23,175 nt of DNA from positions 1 through 23,175 of the forward strand of contig CAADYR010000142.1 in the NCBI GenBank assembly GCA_900753305.1, given 5' to 3'. The notes beneath the pieces are model-generated. The model was given only the letters and a program-made list of their open reading frames with translations. It was not told the origin of the DNA and did no database searches. Made by a program: the position numbers and the translations under genes. Below, piece after piece: positions 1 through 9,065 of this stretch. Origin of the DNA: Lachnospiraceae bacterium (GTDB lineage: Bacteria; Bacillota; Clostridia; Lachnospirales; Lachnospiraceae). The stretch's first letter is position 1. The number at the start of each line of letters is the position of its first letter.

Positions 1-85
1 CACAATGGTAGACCCATGATTATTACGTGAAATGTTGAATGGGAGCACACAATGGTGCGCACTGTGTAAGAAGTTGTTTTCGAGA
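1..85. repeat. Left terminal inverted repeat
   Basis: Positions 1-85 are the exact reverse complement of 23091-23175, with no mismatch; identity stops at position 86. Terminal inverted repeats flanking a protein-primed polymerase and an integrase are the hallmark of Maverick/Polinton elements, where they act as replication origins and integrase substrates. The outermost CACAATGGT recurs inside the repeat at 48-56, followed by the 8-bp palindrome GTGCGCAC at 55-62. The ends read 5'-CA...TG-3' rather than the AG...CT usual for Polintons. No flanking DNA is present, so a target-site duplication cannot be assessed. Confidence 0.97.
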
Positions 86-109
86 CTAATTCTTACGTTA
101 AATTCGGAA

Positions 110-140
110 TTACTTTAAAATTTATTTCTCTCTAAAGTAA
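110..140 (+). promoter_or_regulatory. Inverted TTACTTTA / TAAAGTAA pair upstream of first gene
   Basis: TTACTTTA (110-117) and its exact reverse complement TAAAGTAA (133-140) flank a 15-nt spacer containing a CTCTC tract, ending 3 nt before the ATG at 144. The core TTACTTT is shared with the upstream regions of most genes in the element. The same inverted-pair arrangement occurs at 10505-10529 and 16123-16151. Promoter function is inferred from position and recurrence. Confidence 0.5.
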
Positions 141-143
141 AGA

Positions 144-578
144 ATGGAGAACACACCAAAGAAGATTTATAGATACAGTCGCTCAGAGCTGAAAATGATG
201 CAGAATGGATATACGTATGACAAACACTTCCAGCTGGTCAAGAATCCTAGTATCAAAACACCTGTAAGAGTGCTTAACCCTTTTACAGATCGAATGATAC
301 TGCTATCAACACTTTACCTGTTACAGGATTATCGCGATGAAAAGATCTACTATGATGTTGATACGAATACGATAGGTGTTAGTGATGAGAAGCTCAAGGA
401 GAAACTGAACAACAAGCTTGAAAAGGAAAAGAAGATTGCAGAAAGAGTACGAAAGATTAATGAAGTCTTTGGCTGTGGTTATGACGATGATTCAGATGAA
501 GACTATGATTCTGACTATGAAGACTGCTATGATGACTTTACATGGGATGAAGAAGGCAACATCTATCTGGACTTCTAA
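144..578 (+). CDS. Small acidic protein with NPFTDR motif, unknown function
   Basis: Predicted 144-aa protein, first gene inside the left terminal repeat. Residues 41-60 hold VRVLNPFTDRMILLSTLYLL, resembling the NPxTNR repeats at the N-terminus of the polymerase encoded next and a motif in the packaging ATPase. Residues about 83-107 are a Lys/Glu-rich helix. The C-terminal 35 residues are extremely acidic (Asp/Glu/Tyr-rich), as in DNA-mimic or histone-binding tails. No catalytic motif is visible. The start at 144 follows the TAAAGTAA arm closely. It may be a polymerase or terminal-protein accessory, but that is inference from the shared motif and position; I do not recognise the family. Confidence 0.75.
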   Translation: MENTPKKIYRYSRSELKMMQNGYTYDKHFQLVKNPSIKTPVRVLNPFTDRMILLSTLYLLQDYRDEKIYYDVDTNTIGVSDEKLKEKLNNKLEKEKKIAERVRKINEVFGCGYDDDSDEDYDSDYEDCYDDFTWDEEGNIYLDF

Positions 579-590
579 GACTAATTGTTC

Positions 591-629
591 TTTTTACTTT
601 GATAGTAGGCAACTATTCATTTACTTTGA
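591..629 (+). promoter_or_regulatory. Two TTTACTTTG motifs upstream of polymerase gene
   Basis: TTTTTACTTTG (591-601) and ATTTACTTTGA (619-629) lie in the 108-bp gap before the polymerase ATG. A small hairpin (ATAGT 602-606 / ACTAT 612-616) lies between them, and a palindromic ATTCTTT/AAAGAAT follows at 646-661. The start codon is immediately preceded by CCATTAATAAAG. The motif matches the element-wide upstream sequence and is inferred to be a promoter. Confidence 0.5.
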
Positions 630-686
630 TCTTAAAGTTACGTAAATTCTTTTTAAAGAATACTTTTTTTTTATCCATTAATAAAG

Positions 687-3600
687 ATGCCCCGAAGACA
701 AAACATACCTGCTGGTTATGAACGCAACCCACTTACAAACCGTAAAGTCAAGATCAATAGTCCTACTTATAAGAGACTATACAAACAACTACATGGTGAC
801 AGTTACAACAGAAGAATGACCCTTGATGAACTCTTCCGTCTGAATGGTGCTGAAGGTTATGATGTTGATCCATATACGAATCGTGTGCTTCACAAGGACA
901 GCGAGCAGTATCGTCAATTACGACAGAGACTGCATGGAGATGAGTATGATAGTAGTCTCAGTCTTAATACTCTGCGTCAACTGTACAAGAACAATATGAA
1001 TAGAAGACCAAAGAGACTAGTGATGACAAGACATCCAATCACTAACAAAGGAATGCTTGTTGGTTCAGATGCATGGAATGAAGTCTATAAACAGTATAAC
1101 TGGGATGGAAAGAATAAGAAGTTTACTACTCGTCGTGATCATGTATTGCCTCCACATCTCTGGAGTGTGAACGATCGTCGTTTTGCTAACAAGAGTCAGT
1201 ATAGCAAGATCAATAAGGAAATTGAAGAAGGAACGATTCTAAAGACATCGATGGGCTCATACGCTACTGTGTATTATGTAGAAGAAGGAATTGTAGATGC
1301 TGTTCATCGCAATGCCACTAAAGGACATAAGGATTTCACATTTACCAAAGATGAAGATGGTACATATCATGTCATGAAGAAGGGAACGAATAACAAGAAG
1401 ACAATACGAAAGTTGATGTGTGAGAAGAATGAATTCGAAGATGATGATAATGGCGACGATGATATTATAGAGATCTATACCAAGATTGCTGAGTACATTC
1501 AACAATGTGAAACAGATGCCCCACAATACTATATGTGCTTGGCTATGTATGACAATTACTACAAGTATGTAACAAACAGTGAAGGAAAGAAGGAAAGACA
1601 GGATATTATATATAAGAATTTTGATGATCGTCTGCCATATGAAAGAGTAGTAACAAAGAATCATGAAATGGAGTGGTCTGAAACCTACATTCGTAATGAG
1701 TATCTAGTGTCTATTGGTGTTCCAGAACTTGAAGGATCTGGATGGATCTATGGTGGTAATATGGGCTTCTCATTCTCAATCATTCCTCTTACAAAGTTCA
1801 TTGGTGCTGGAATGCCTACTCCTACTATACTTGGATACACAGTGTTGAATGCTTGTATTAATGACAACAAGTGTCTACAGAGAAGTCTTATCCTAGCCTG
1901 TAATGGTGACTACTATGTCAAGAGTAAGAACATTTGTAGAGAATGTAGCTACAACAAGTACTGGAAGAAACCACAAGAGAATCTAGTGTTTGGTCATCCT
2001 ATCCAAGAGATTGAAGCAGCAGTGGATATTGAGGATAACAAACCCTTTGTAGAGTGTGACCAAAACTTCAAGACACTTGAAGACTTACTGAACATCTACA
2101 TTAACTGCTATGAATTCGATATGCAAGATGGTTTCGACCCTAAAGACGTCTCTGAAAGCAACTACTCTAAGTTCTATCTGCACAGTATCTATCCTCACAA
2201 GTTCATGGAACGTAAGGACAGAAGGAATGTAGATCTCTGTGTACTGAAAGACCCTTCGAAGAACATCAAGCATTTTGTCTATATCAAGGATCCTTCTGTA
2301 TTCAAGCAACACGTACTGAAGGAAAGCAGTACCAAGAACAGACACAACAAGCGTGATGTACAATGCAGATGGTGTATGTTCAAGGGTTGCAAGTCACTAG
2401 TACTGAAGCATGAGATTCGCTGCCATCCAGAAGAGGTTCCTGAGAAGGACAAGTACATCTTGGATACTTCTGATGATGCAAGACTTAAGTGGTGTAATCA
2501 GCGTTATCAGATGTATGCTCCTGCAGTGGTCTATGCTGATTTTGAAAGCTCTATCAATGAGAGGGGTGAACACAATCCTATTATGCTCTCTGCTGCTTGT
2601 GTCAGTCGTATTCCAAATGTGAAGACTGAATACAAGGTGTTCCGTGGTCCTAATGAGACTGTTGATGATTTCCTTCCTTTCATCGACTATCTCATGGACA
2701 TCAAGAAGACTGTTGTTGATGAACTCTACAACGAAGAGAAGATGATTGTCACTCCTGAAGTAGAAAGTGATTATGAGGATACTACTATGTGTCCATTCTG
2801 TGGTGTTCCTTTGATTACAAAGGACGAGATGTCTGTCAAGCGTGCTGCTAAGAAAGATACTGAACAGGATGAAGAAGAAGAAGAGGAAGATGAAATCACT
2901 CCTGAACAAGTTGAAGAAGAACGTATGAAGATCTTTGATGAACTCTATGAGAAGTACTGTCAAGAGTGGGACAACACGCTACAACAAGACTATGAGCACT
3001 ACATGAAGATGTACAACACTTACTATGAGGAAGCATGTGCTATGAATAGAAATGGTAGCACTATTGATGCTGATATCTATGCAAAGAACAAACTGGGTGA
3101 CAAGCCTAGAAGTCGTGATATCTACGCTACAGTGAAGGCTTCTGAAGAGATGAGAGCCAAAGTGAAGAGTGAAAACAAAGCATACATTGAGTGCCAAGAC
3201 AACAAGCGTAGAATGATGTCTCTCAACAGAAAGATCCGCAAGGGTAAGGCAAACAAGAATGAAAAGAAAGAATATGAACAACTCAGAAGTACCAACGCAA
3301 CCAATGCTCGTGTGAAAGTACGTCATCATGCCCACATTGCAGGAGAGTACTCTGATGGTGTAGAGTCTAGACAGTATGCTGCCGGAGAGTACATCTGCAC
3401 TTGTTGTTCAAGATGCAATACTCAACTCAGCTTCAATAAGAAGAGCTACAGACTTCCTGTGTACTTCCACAATGGTGGTCGCTATGATAATGCTTTCATC
3501 ATGAAACTTGTTGCAAAGTGGAAGGCTATAGCTGATGCTGATGCTAACACTGATGCTAAGCGTTCTCCTTACAACCTTGAAGTGATTCCTACATCGATGG

Positions 3601-5855
3601 ACAAGGAAATGCTTATTACAATCAATGGTATTGACTTCAAGGACAGCTATAGAATGATCTCGAACAAATTGAAGGATATTGTCAATCAAACTCTTGGATC
3701 TGATCTCAACAACTACGTTGTGACAAAGCAACTGCTCAAGCAATACCTTGAAGACCATCATAAACACTATGATGAGTCTTATATTGAATTGATGACTCGT
3801 AAAGAGCCAATGTTCTACAGTCTGATCACTTCTTATCAATCACTGTCTAACACTAAGCTTCCAGACATAGTATCCTGCTATGATGAGCTTTCGAGAACAG
3901 AGATGTCTATTGAAGACTACAATCATATGAAGACTCTTTGGAAGACATTCGATATCAACAATTGGGGAGAATACTATGAGCTTTACAATGTCTTAGATGT
4001 CACACTGCTTGCTGATGCTTTTGAACACTTCCGTACAGCCACACACAATTCATTTGGTGTTGATGCTGCTCATTATCTCACTACACCTCAGATGTCATAC
4101 AGTCTCTTCCTGAAATACATCTCGAATGAAGACACAACACGATTCTCTGCTATTGGTAATGAATGGGCAAAATATGAAGTGAAGATCGATGCTACAGAAG
4201 GTCGCTCAGAACAAGAGATGCAAGAGATCTATATGAAGCGTATGAATGAGTATACAGAAGCAGGTGGTATTAGACTTCTTTCTATGAAGGATATGGATAC
4301 ATTCATCTCACTGAACCACTCGCTTCGTGGTGGAATCACTCAGATTGTTACAAGACATGCTAAGACTCCTGTTGATCCTGCAGACAAGGATTATGATCCC
4401 AATTCAAGAATTCTATATCTTGATGCCAACAATCTCTATGGTGGTACTATGATGCGTATGATGCCTTATGATATTGTTGATGACACAAAGAATGATTGGA
4501 AGGCGATCAAATCAATGGGAGAGAATGAGTGGATCAAATCACTCGATACATTTGATCACTACGGATTCTTCATTGAATGTGACATTGAGTGTGACAAGAG
4601 CCTACACGACTACTTCTCTGATTTCCCACTATTCCCTGTTCAACGCACTGGTATGTACTCACCTGCTATGAGAGAGTTTGCAAAGCGTGTAGGAATTGAA
4701 GACATGATCAATGAGAATGACAAGACACAGAAGTTGATCTGTGATCTCTGTCCTAAGTCACACTATGTTGTTCACTACAACATGCTGCAACTAGGATTGA
4801 AACTTGGCTATAGAGTCACAAAGATTCACAACATCATCAAGTTCAGACAAGCACCATTCATCTTTGAGTATGTCAATCATCTGTCAAAGATGCGTGCACA
4901 AGCAGCCACATCTGTCCTGAAGAATCTCTTCAAACTTCTTGCTAATTCAATCTATGGCAAGTTCGTGGAATCTGGACTTAAAAGAATGAAAGTCAAGATT
5001 GCTACAAACAAGAAGGAACAGGATGCTATTATCTCTAAGTACATGATTGATATGATTGAAGACAATCGTGTCTACAGTGAGAATCTATGGATATCGAAGC
5101 TATTCAATCCTGTGAAGAAGATGAACAAACCGTTCTTCATTGGCTTTGCTATCCTTGACCTTTCTAAGTACATCATCTATGACTTCTATTACAACAAGCT
5201 CAAGAAGACTTTCGACAATGTTACTCTGCTTGGACAGGATACAGACTCTCTTATTGTTAAAATAACAGACCCTCACATTGATGATAAGATGCTCGATATG
5301 TACAAGTCATTCGACTTCTCTGAGTTGAATACAGAATCATACTTCTACAACAAGCTTGTCAGTCATTACAACACCAAAGTGAATCATGAGGAGTTCCCAT
5401 CACTCAAGTCTTTTGTGAATTACAACAAGAAGGTTGCTGGTCCTATCTTCAAGGATGAACACAATGGATTCCGTATCACAGAGTTTGTTGGTCTTCGTCC
5501 AAAGCTGTACTGTATTGAAGATGAACGTAACATCATTCACAATGCTGCAAAGGGTGTACCTAGGAATGTATTTGATTCTAAGAACAATAGAATCAACATC
5601 AAGAACATTGACACTTACAAGCGTGTTCTATTCGCAACAACAAAGGATGCTGCTAATCTAACTGGTGAGTTCAGTAGAATCGAATACAAAGACTTCAATC
5701 TTACTACAAAGACACAGAGGAAGACTCTGTTCACATGTCTGGATAACAAGAGATATGTCTGTGATGACAACATTCATACAAGGCCATTTGGGTACAGCAG
5801 CGCATCAGCACATAGTGCTGAGTCGCTTGCGAAGCAAGCTCCTGCGCTACCGTAA
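687..5855 (+). CDS. polB: Protein-primed family B DNA polymerase (pPolB)
   Basis: 1722-aa replicative polymerase that would copy the linear genome from a protein primer at the inverted termini. The exonuclease motifs are ExoI DFE (D618, E620), ExoII HNGGRYD (N929, D934) and ExoIII YNVLD (Y1100, D1104). The polymerase motifs are A, D1246 with LYG 1250-1252; B, K1416...NSIYG 1420-1424; C, DTDS 1518-1521; and KLY 1606-1608. All catalytic residues are present. The N-terminal 140 residues hold three NPxTNR-type repeats (about 11-39, 58-88, 112-142). A zinc-finger-like CxxC...H...CH follows at 560-580. Before ExoII lies an endonuclease VII/HNH-like zinc module (CPFC 702-705; HHAH 880-883; CCSRCN 906-911) split by about 170 acidic helical residues. 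The terminal-protein role probably sits in the long N-terminal region (inference). The last 20 codons run through a hairpin cluster. Confidence 0.97.
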   Translation: MPRRQNIPAGYERNPLTNRKVKINSPTYKRLYKQLHGDSYNRRMTLDELFRLNGAEGYDVDPYTNRVLHKDSEQYRQLRQRLHGDEYDSSLSLNTLRQLYKNNMNRRPKRLVMTRHPITNKGMLVGSDAWNEVYKQYNWDGKNKKFTTRRDHVLPPHLWSVNDRRFANKSQYSKINKEIEEGTILKTSMGSYATVYYVEEGIVDAVHRNATKGHKDFTFTKDEDGTYHVMKKGTNNKKTIRKLMCEKNEFEDDDNGDDDIIEIYTKIAEYIQQCETDAPQYYMCLAMYDNYYKYVTNSEGKKERQDIIYKNFDDRLPYERVVTKNHEMEWSETYIRNEYLVSIGVPELEGSGWIYGGNMGFSFSIIPLTKFIGAGMPTPTILGYTVLNACINDNKCLQRSLILACNGDYYVKSKNICRECSYNKYWKKPQENLVFGHPIQEIEAAVDIEDNKPFVECDQNFKTLEDLLNIYINCYEFDMQDGFDPKDVSESNYSKFYLHSIYPHKFMERKDRRNVDLCVLKDPSKNIKHFVYIKDPSVFKQHVLKESSTKNRHNKRDVQCRWCMFKGCKSLVLKHEIRCHPEEVPEKDKYILDTSDDARLKWCNQRYQMYAPAVVYADFESSINERGEHNPIMLSAACVSRIPNVKTEYKVFRGPNETVDDFLPFIDYLMDIKKTVVDELYNEEKMIVTPEVESDYEDTTMCPFCGVPLITKDEMSVKRAAKKDTEQDEEEEEEDEITPEQVEEERMKIFDELYEKYCQEWDNTLQQDYEHYMKMYNTYYEEACAMNRNGSTIDADIYAKNKLGDKPRSRDIYATVKASEEMRAKVKSENKAYIECQDNKRRMMSLNRKIRKGKANKNEKKEYEQLRSTNATNARVKVRHHAHIAGEYSDGVESRQYAAGEYICTCCSRCNTQLSFNKKSYRLPVYFHNGGRYDNAFIMKLVAKWKAIADADANTDAKRSPYNLEVIPTSMDKEMLITINGIDFKDSYRMISNKLKDIVNQTLGSDLNNYVVTKQLLKQYLEDHHKHYDESYIELMTRKEPMFYSLITSYQSLSNTKLPDIVSCYDELSRTEMSIEDYNHMKTLWKTFDINNWGEYYELYNVLDVTLLADAFEHFRTATHNSFGVDAAHYLTTPQMSYSLFLKYISNEDTTRFSAIGNEWAKYEVKIDATEGRSEQEMQEIYMKRMNEYTEAGGIRLLSMKDMDTFISLNHSLRGGITQIVTRHAKTPVDPADKDYDPNSRILYLDANNLYGGTMMRMMPYDIVDDTKNDWKAIKSMGENEWIKSLDTFDHYGFFIECDIECDKSLHDYFSDFPLFPVQRTGMYSPAMREFAKRVGIEDMINENDKTQKLICDLCPKSHYVVHYNMLQLGLKLGYRVTKIHNIIKFRQAPFIFEYVNHLSKMRAQAATSVLKNLFKLLANSIYGKFVESGLKRMKVKIATNKKEQDAIISKYMIDMIEDNRVYSENLWISKLFNPVKKMNKPFFIGFAILDLSKYIIYDFYYNKLKKTFDNVTLLGQDTDSLIVKITDPHIDDKMLDMYKSFDFSELNTESYFYNKLVSHYNTKVNHEEFPSLKSFVNYNKKVAGPIFKDEHNGFRITEFVGLRPKLYCIEDERNIIHNAAKGVPRNVFDSKNNRINIKNIDTYKRVLFATTKDAANLTGEFSRIEYKDFNLTTKTQRKTLFTCLDNKRYVCDDNIHTRPFGYSSASAHSAESLAKQAPALP
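5791..5851. repeat. Hairpin cluster / three-way junction in the polymerase 3' end
   Basis: Two adjacent triloop hairpins, TCAGCAC-ATA-GTGCTGA (5805-5821) and GCTTGC-GAA-GCAAGC (5825-5839). They are enclosed by an outer stem AGCGCA (5799-5804) with TGCGCT (5843-5848); GGTA (5791-5794) could add pairs with TACC (5848-5851). They encode the Ser/Ala-rich C-terminal tail of the polymerase and end 4 nt before the end of the stop codon. The second contains GCGAAGC, known as an exceptionally stable DNA mini-hairpin. Confidence 0.85.
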
Positions 5856-5887
5856 GGTATTATGAGTAGAAGGCTATTGGAGTTGTT

Positions 5888-5899
5888 ATTTTACTTTGT
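5888..5899 (+). promoter_or_regulatory. TTTTACTTTGT motif upstream of minor capsid candidate
   Basis: ATTTTACTTTGT lies 13 nt before the in-frame ATG at 5913, so the further-upstream ATG at 5862 would precede the promoter. This placement decides the start chosen for the next gene. A lone GGAGTTG half-arm of the hairpin family precedes it at 5878-5884. Confidence 0.55.
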
Positions 5900-5912
5900 C
5901 TTGATAAACGAG

Positions 5913-8900
5913 ATGCACTACTCAATCATCATTCAAGGACAGGCACCCAATGGTTCATTCACATGGCAACCTGGTACCAGCTACAGATTCAAAAACCCTT
6001 ACATTACTATGATGAAGGTCTTATTCACACCAGATCCTGCAACAACTGCTGCATTCAGTAACATTGATACACAGAACATCATCACCAATGGTAAAGGTGA
6101 ACAAGTGGTCTTTGATCAAGGCTACTATACTCTTGCAGAGATCCTTGCTATGCTCAATGAAATGGAAAACTGTGGCTTCTCTATCATTACAGCAAACAAG
6201 TCATTTGGATGTATTCACATCACTACATCTACTTCAATCGACTTCACTAAGGCTCCTGACATTCGTGAGATTCTTGGTATTACTGAATCGAATCTCACTG
6301 CAGGAGTCTATGAAGGTAAGTCTATCATTGATATCACACGTAATAGACAAGTCATTCAAGTCTTCTCTTCGATTGTAAGGACATCTGATCTCAAGATTGC
6401 TAATCAGAACAACAACCTCTTGACGACTATGATGATTGATGATCCTCAAGCAACGTATCTCAGGAAGATCGAAGATGTCTGTATACCAATCTGTAATCGA
6501 TTTGACAAGCTTTATTTTTCATTTAAAGACTTAGATGGACGGCCAATGAAGTTAACAGGAGTATTTGAGCTGCAGTTGACTATCGATGACGTAGTTGATA
6601 AGACACAAAGTGAAAAGAAAGCTGAAAGCAAGCTTTCACAATTCAGTATCACACAAGTCTGTAATACAGCTAAGACTCTTGTCAAACTGGAGAATCCATT
6701 ATCATTCAAACAGTGCTACATCTCTGCTATATCACTCTACACAGACTTCATGTTGTTCAATGTAGCATCTGACCAAGTTGTGAAGGTGTATGGTAACAAA
6801 GAGGACGCTACTGAACTCTCTGCAGAGATCGAGATACCAAGAGGACAGTACACCATTGAAGAGCTTCTTGCTCTATTAAACTGCTCTGATTCTCTATTCG
6901 AGTTGATATACTATGGTGAGAATGCTTTCAGAATCTGTATATCAGACTTCAACTACATTGACTTCAAATCAGCTCCTGTTATCAAATCCATTCTGGGTAT
7001 TGACAATGACATTATCACACAAGCAGAGAATCAACAGATCAGATTCCCCCTAGATAATAGCTGTAATAAGATCAGTGTCACAAACAAGGTGTCTAATAGA
7101 ACAGAGACATTCGATCTGCAGACAGGACTCTATTCTTGGAATGAATTTGTTCAACTCCTTGCACAGACCATCAAAGCGTTTGTCAACCTTGAAGATACAA
7201 TAGATCATGAAGACTATGTAGAGTTCATTGCAAAGGATGACTTCTTCTTCAACAGAACAAATGTAACAGAATTGAACACGATTGATGGATACTACTGGAT
7301 GAAGTGGTATACATTAGCACCGAACATTCAATCAAATCTACTTGAGAAACCAGACCTTGATTTACTCAACCCTGATTTCAAGTCAAATGATGCATTCTGG
7401 ATTGAACCAGATCTGTGTATGTGTATTGTACCAGAATCAACACTAACAATGGACTACGTGTTCTATTGGGACACGTATATCAAAGTGACAATCAACAAGG
7501 TCACATATCAATTCAACTTCACAGGTAACTTCTCTACTCAACAAGTCTGTGACTCACTACTTGCTCAGATTAAAGAGAAGTTCACTGGAGTGTCTGTTGA
7601 GCTTATTGATGTATCTGGTAACCCTTCATTCAAGTTCACAGACCTTTCAACTCTCTTCGAATACAATAGTAACTTCCCTATGAAGACTTACTCTACAAAA
7701 CTCGATACATCGATAGAGTACAAGTTCAATGTGAAAGAGACATACATCAAGAACCTTAAAGTGACACATCACGACTTCTTACAAGACATCAATCTTGACA
7801 TTACTGTTACAAACAATACTACAAAAGAGACTCTTGCTGTTGTTCAGACAATTCCAGCTGGACACTATACATCTGAACAATTCGTGAACAAGATTGCAAG
7901 TTTCATCAATGAAACAGCAAAGACGATTGGAGTGAATGGTGATCTGCGTTGTTGGAATGGTAGAGGAAATATGAAGGTTGTCTATGGTGGAAAAGGTTAC
8001 TTACCATGGACCCTTGTGCCACAACACTATCAAGACTTCTATATCATAGACAACAACACAGGTACATACTTTGCTTATGACAGTCCACAACTTCCAAAGT
8101 GGTACATAAGACTCAATCCTAATCACACACCAATTCGTAAGTATGATCTCAATGTTACAATTCCTGAAAGTTTCCAATACGGTGATTTACAAGGTGATGG
8201 TCTGTTCAACAAGCTCATTCATGGTCTATATAATGGCTCTAAGAAAGTCAATTCAACAGAGATTATTCCTCTGAGTTATTGGGACAACAGATTTATCTGG
8301 TCAACAGGAGGTAAAAAGGTAAGTGTTTGCTTCACACAGTACAAGAACACTATCATCCCTGCTTTTACAGACAAGATGGTCAGGTTTGGTAACCCTACAA
8401 CAGCAAACAAATATATCTGGATGAATGATGACAAATGGAAAGCATCAGGTAAAACTGCTAAATTCATCTATACTCTTGGTGATAAGAGTAGAACTATGAA
8501 CATTGCAATCCCATCAACTCAACAAATGACTATCAGATCAATGAATCTTGGATTCACATCTGGTGGCTATGATCTGTTGTGGACTCCATCTGACCAAGGC
8601 TATAAACTCTTGACACATGGTGGTACTTGTAGTGGTACATTCTTTACAATCGACTACTTGGGAATCGATAAGATGATTATCACTCCTTCATATATCCTGT
8701 GGCCATACACATTCAAATTCAATCCACAGAACTGTCGTGTACAGGAAGGTTACTATCTGTCAGACAATCCTGTTGACATCACAAACAACCTCTCTACACT
8801 CAAACTCTACTGTAACATCGTCAAGTCTAGAACAAGACCACTACTCTGTAACATACCTATTGATGATCTGTCCAAGAATTACTTCTACAAGAATCGTCTT

Positions 8901-9020
8901 GTGATTCCTTGTACAGAAAGACTAGACCAGCTTGAATACGAATTCCGAGACGAGAATGACAATGAGATTCCATTCCTAGGTAATATCTACCTTCTTGTGA
9001 CTTTTACAACACAAAGTTAA
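5913..9020 (+). CDS. Large modular beta-rich protein, minor capsid/penton-type candidate
   Basis: Predicted 1035-aa protein, starting at the ATG after the TTTTACTTTGT motif; an in-frame ATG at 5862 would add 17 hydrophobic residues. It contains recurring units. GYYTLAEILAMLN (70-82) with IDFTKAPDIREILGI (109-123) is repeated as GQYTIEELLALLN (311-323) with IDFKSAPVIKSILGI (349-363). Weaker copies are GLYSWNEFVQLL (405-416) and GHYTSEQFVNKIASFIN (650-666). A second unit, VIQVFSSIV...LYFSFKDLDGRPM (148-212), recurs at the C-terminus as TLKLYCNIV...LEYEFRDENDNEIPF. Both units resemble the two proteins encoded next. Metazoan Polintons encode minor capsid proteins with a similar 'vQVYsdIV...ieI.l.d..GrpipF' pattern, so a virion surface or vertex role is likely; the exact role is inferred. 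Confidence 0.7.
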   Translation: MHYSIIIQGQAPNGSFTWQPGTSYRFKNPYITMMKVLFTPDPATTAAFSNIDTQNIITNGKGEQVVFDQGYYTLAEILAMLNEMENCGFSIITANKSFGCIHITTSTSIDFTKAPDIREILGITESNLTAGVYEGKSIIDITRNRQVIQVFSSIVRTSDLKIANQNNNLLTTMMIDDPQATYLRKIEDVCIPICNRFDKLYFSFKDLDGRPMKLTGVFELQLTIDDVVDKTQSEKKAESKLSQFSITQVCNTAKTLVKLENPLSFKQCYISAISLYTDFMLFNVASDQVVKVYGNKEDATELSAEIEIPRGQYTIEELLALLNCSDSLFELIYYGENAFRICISDFNYIDFKSAPVIKSILGIDNDIITQAENQQIRFPLDNSCNKISVTNKVSNRTETFDLQTGLYSWNEFVQLLAQTIKAFVNLEDTIDHEDYVEFIAKDDFFFNRTNVTELNTIDGYYWMKWYTLAPNIQSNLLEKPDLDLLNPDFKSNDAFWIEPDLCMCIVPESTLTMDYVFYWDTYIKVTINKVTYQFNFTGNFSTQQVCDSLLAQIKEKFTGVSVELIDVSGNPSFKFTDLSTLFEYNSNFPMKTYSTKLDTSIEYKFNVKETYIKNLKVTHHDFLQDINLDITVTNNTTKETLAVVQTIPAGHYTSEQFVNKIASFINETAKTIGVNGDLRCWNGRGNMKVVYGGKGYLPWTLVPQHYQDFYIIDNNTGTYFAYDSPQLPKWYIRLNPNHTPIRKYDLNVTIPESFQYGDLQGDGLFNKLIHGLYNGSKKVNSTEIIPLSYWDNRFIWSTGGKKVSVCFTQYKNTIIPAFTDKMVRFGNPTTANKYIWMNDDKWKASGKTAKFIYTLGDKSRTMNIAIPSTQQMTIRSMNLGFTSGGYDLLWTPSDQGYKLLTHGGTCSGTFFTIDYLGIDKMIITPSYILWPYTFKFNPQNCRVQEGYYLSDNPVDITNNLSTLKLYCNIVKSRTRPLLCNIPIDDLSKNYFYKNRLVIPCTERLDQLEYEFRDENDNEIPFLGNIYLLVTFTTQS

Positions 9021-9065
9021 GGACTTGCCACAGGCAACTCCTATTTTTATTGCGTAGCAATAAAA
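9021..9065. repeat. Two-hairpin intergenic cluster abutting a start codon
   Basis: GGACTTGCC-ACA-GGCAACTCC (9021-9041, one mismatch) directly follows the stop codon. A perfect 9-bp hairpin, TTTTATTGC-GTA-GCAATAAAA (9045-9065), follows; its last base is the A of the next ATG. The GGAnTTGCC/GGCAACTCC arms belong to the dispersed GGAGTTG/CAACTCC family. Confidence 0.85.

Noticed and set aside
1257..1664. Minus-strand open frames within the polymerase gene
   Set aside because: Several hydrophobic minus-strand frames (for example here, 2397-2963 and 3408-3839) are shadows of the polymerase coding sequence with no promoter motif or recognisable domain.
5862..5912. Upstream ATG extending the 1035-aa protein by 17 residues
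   Set aside because: It precedes the TTTTACTTTGT motif; the ATG at 5913 has the usual motif-to-start spacing. A short hydrophobic leader cannot be wholly excluded.
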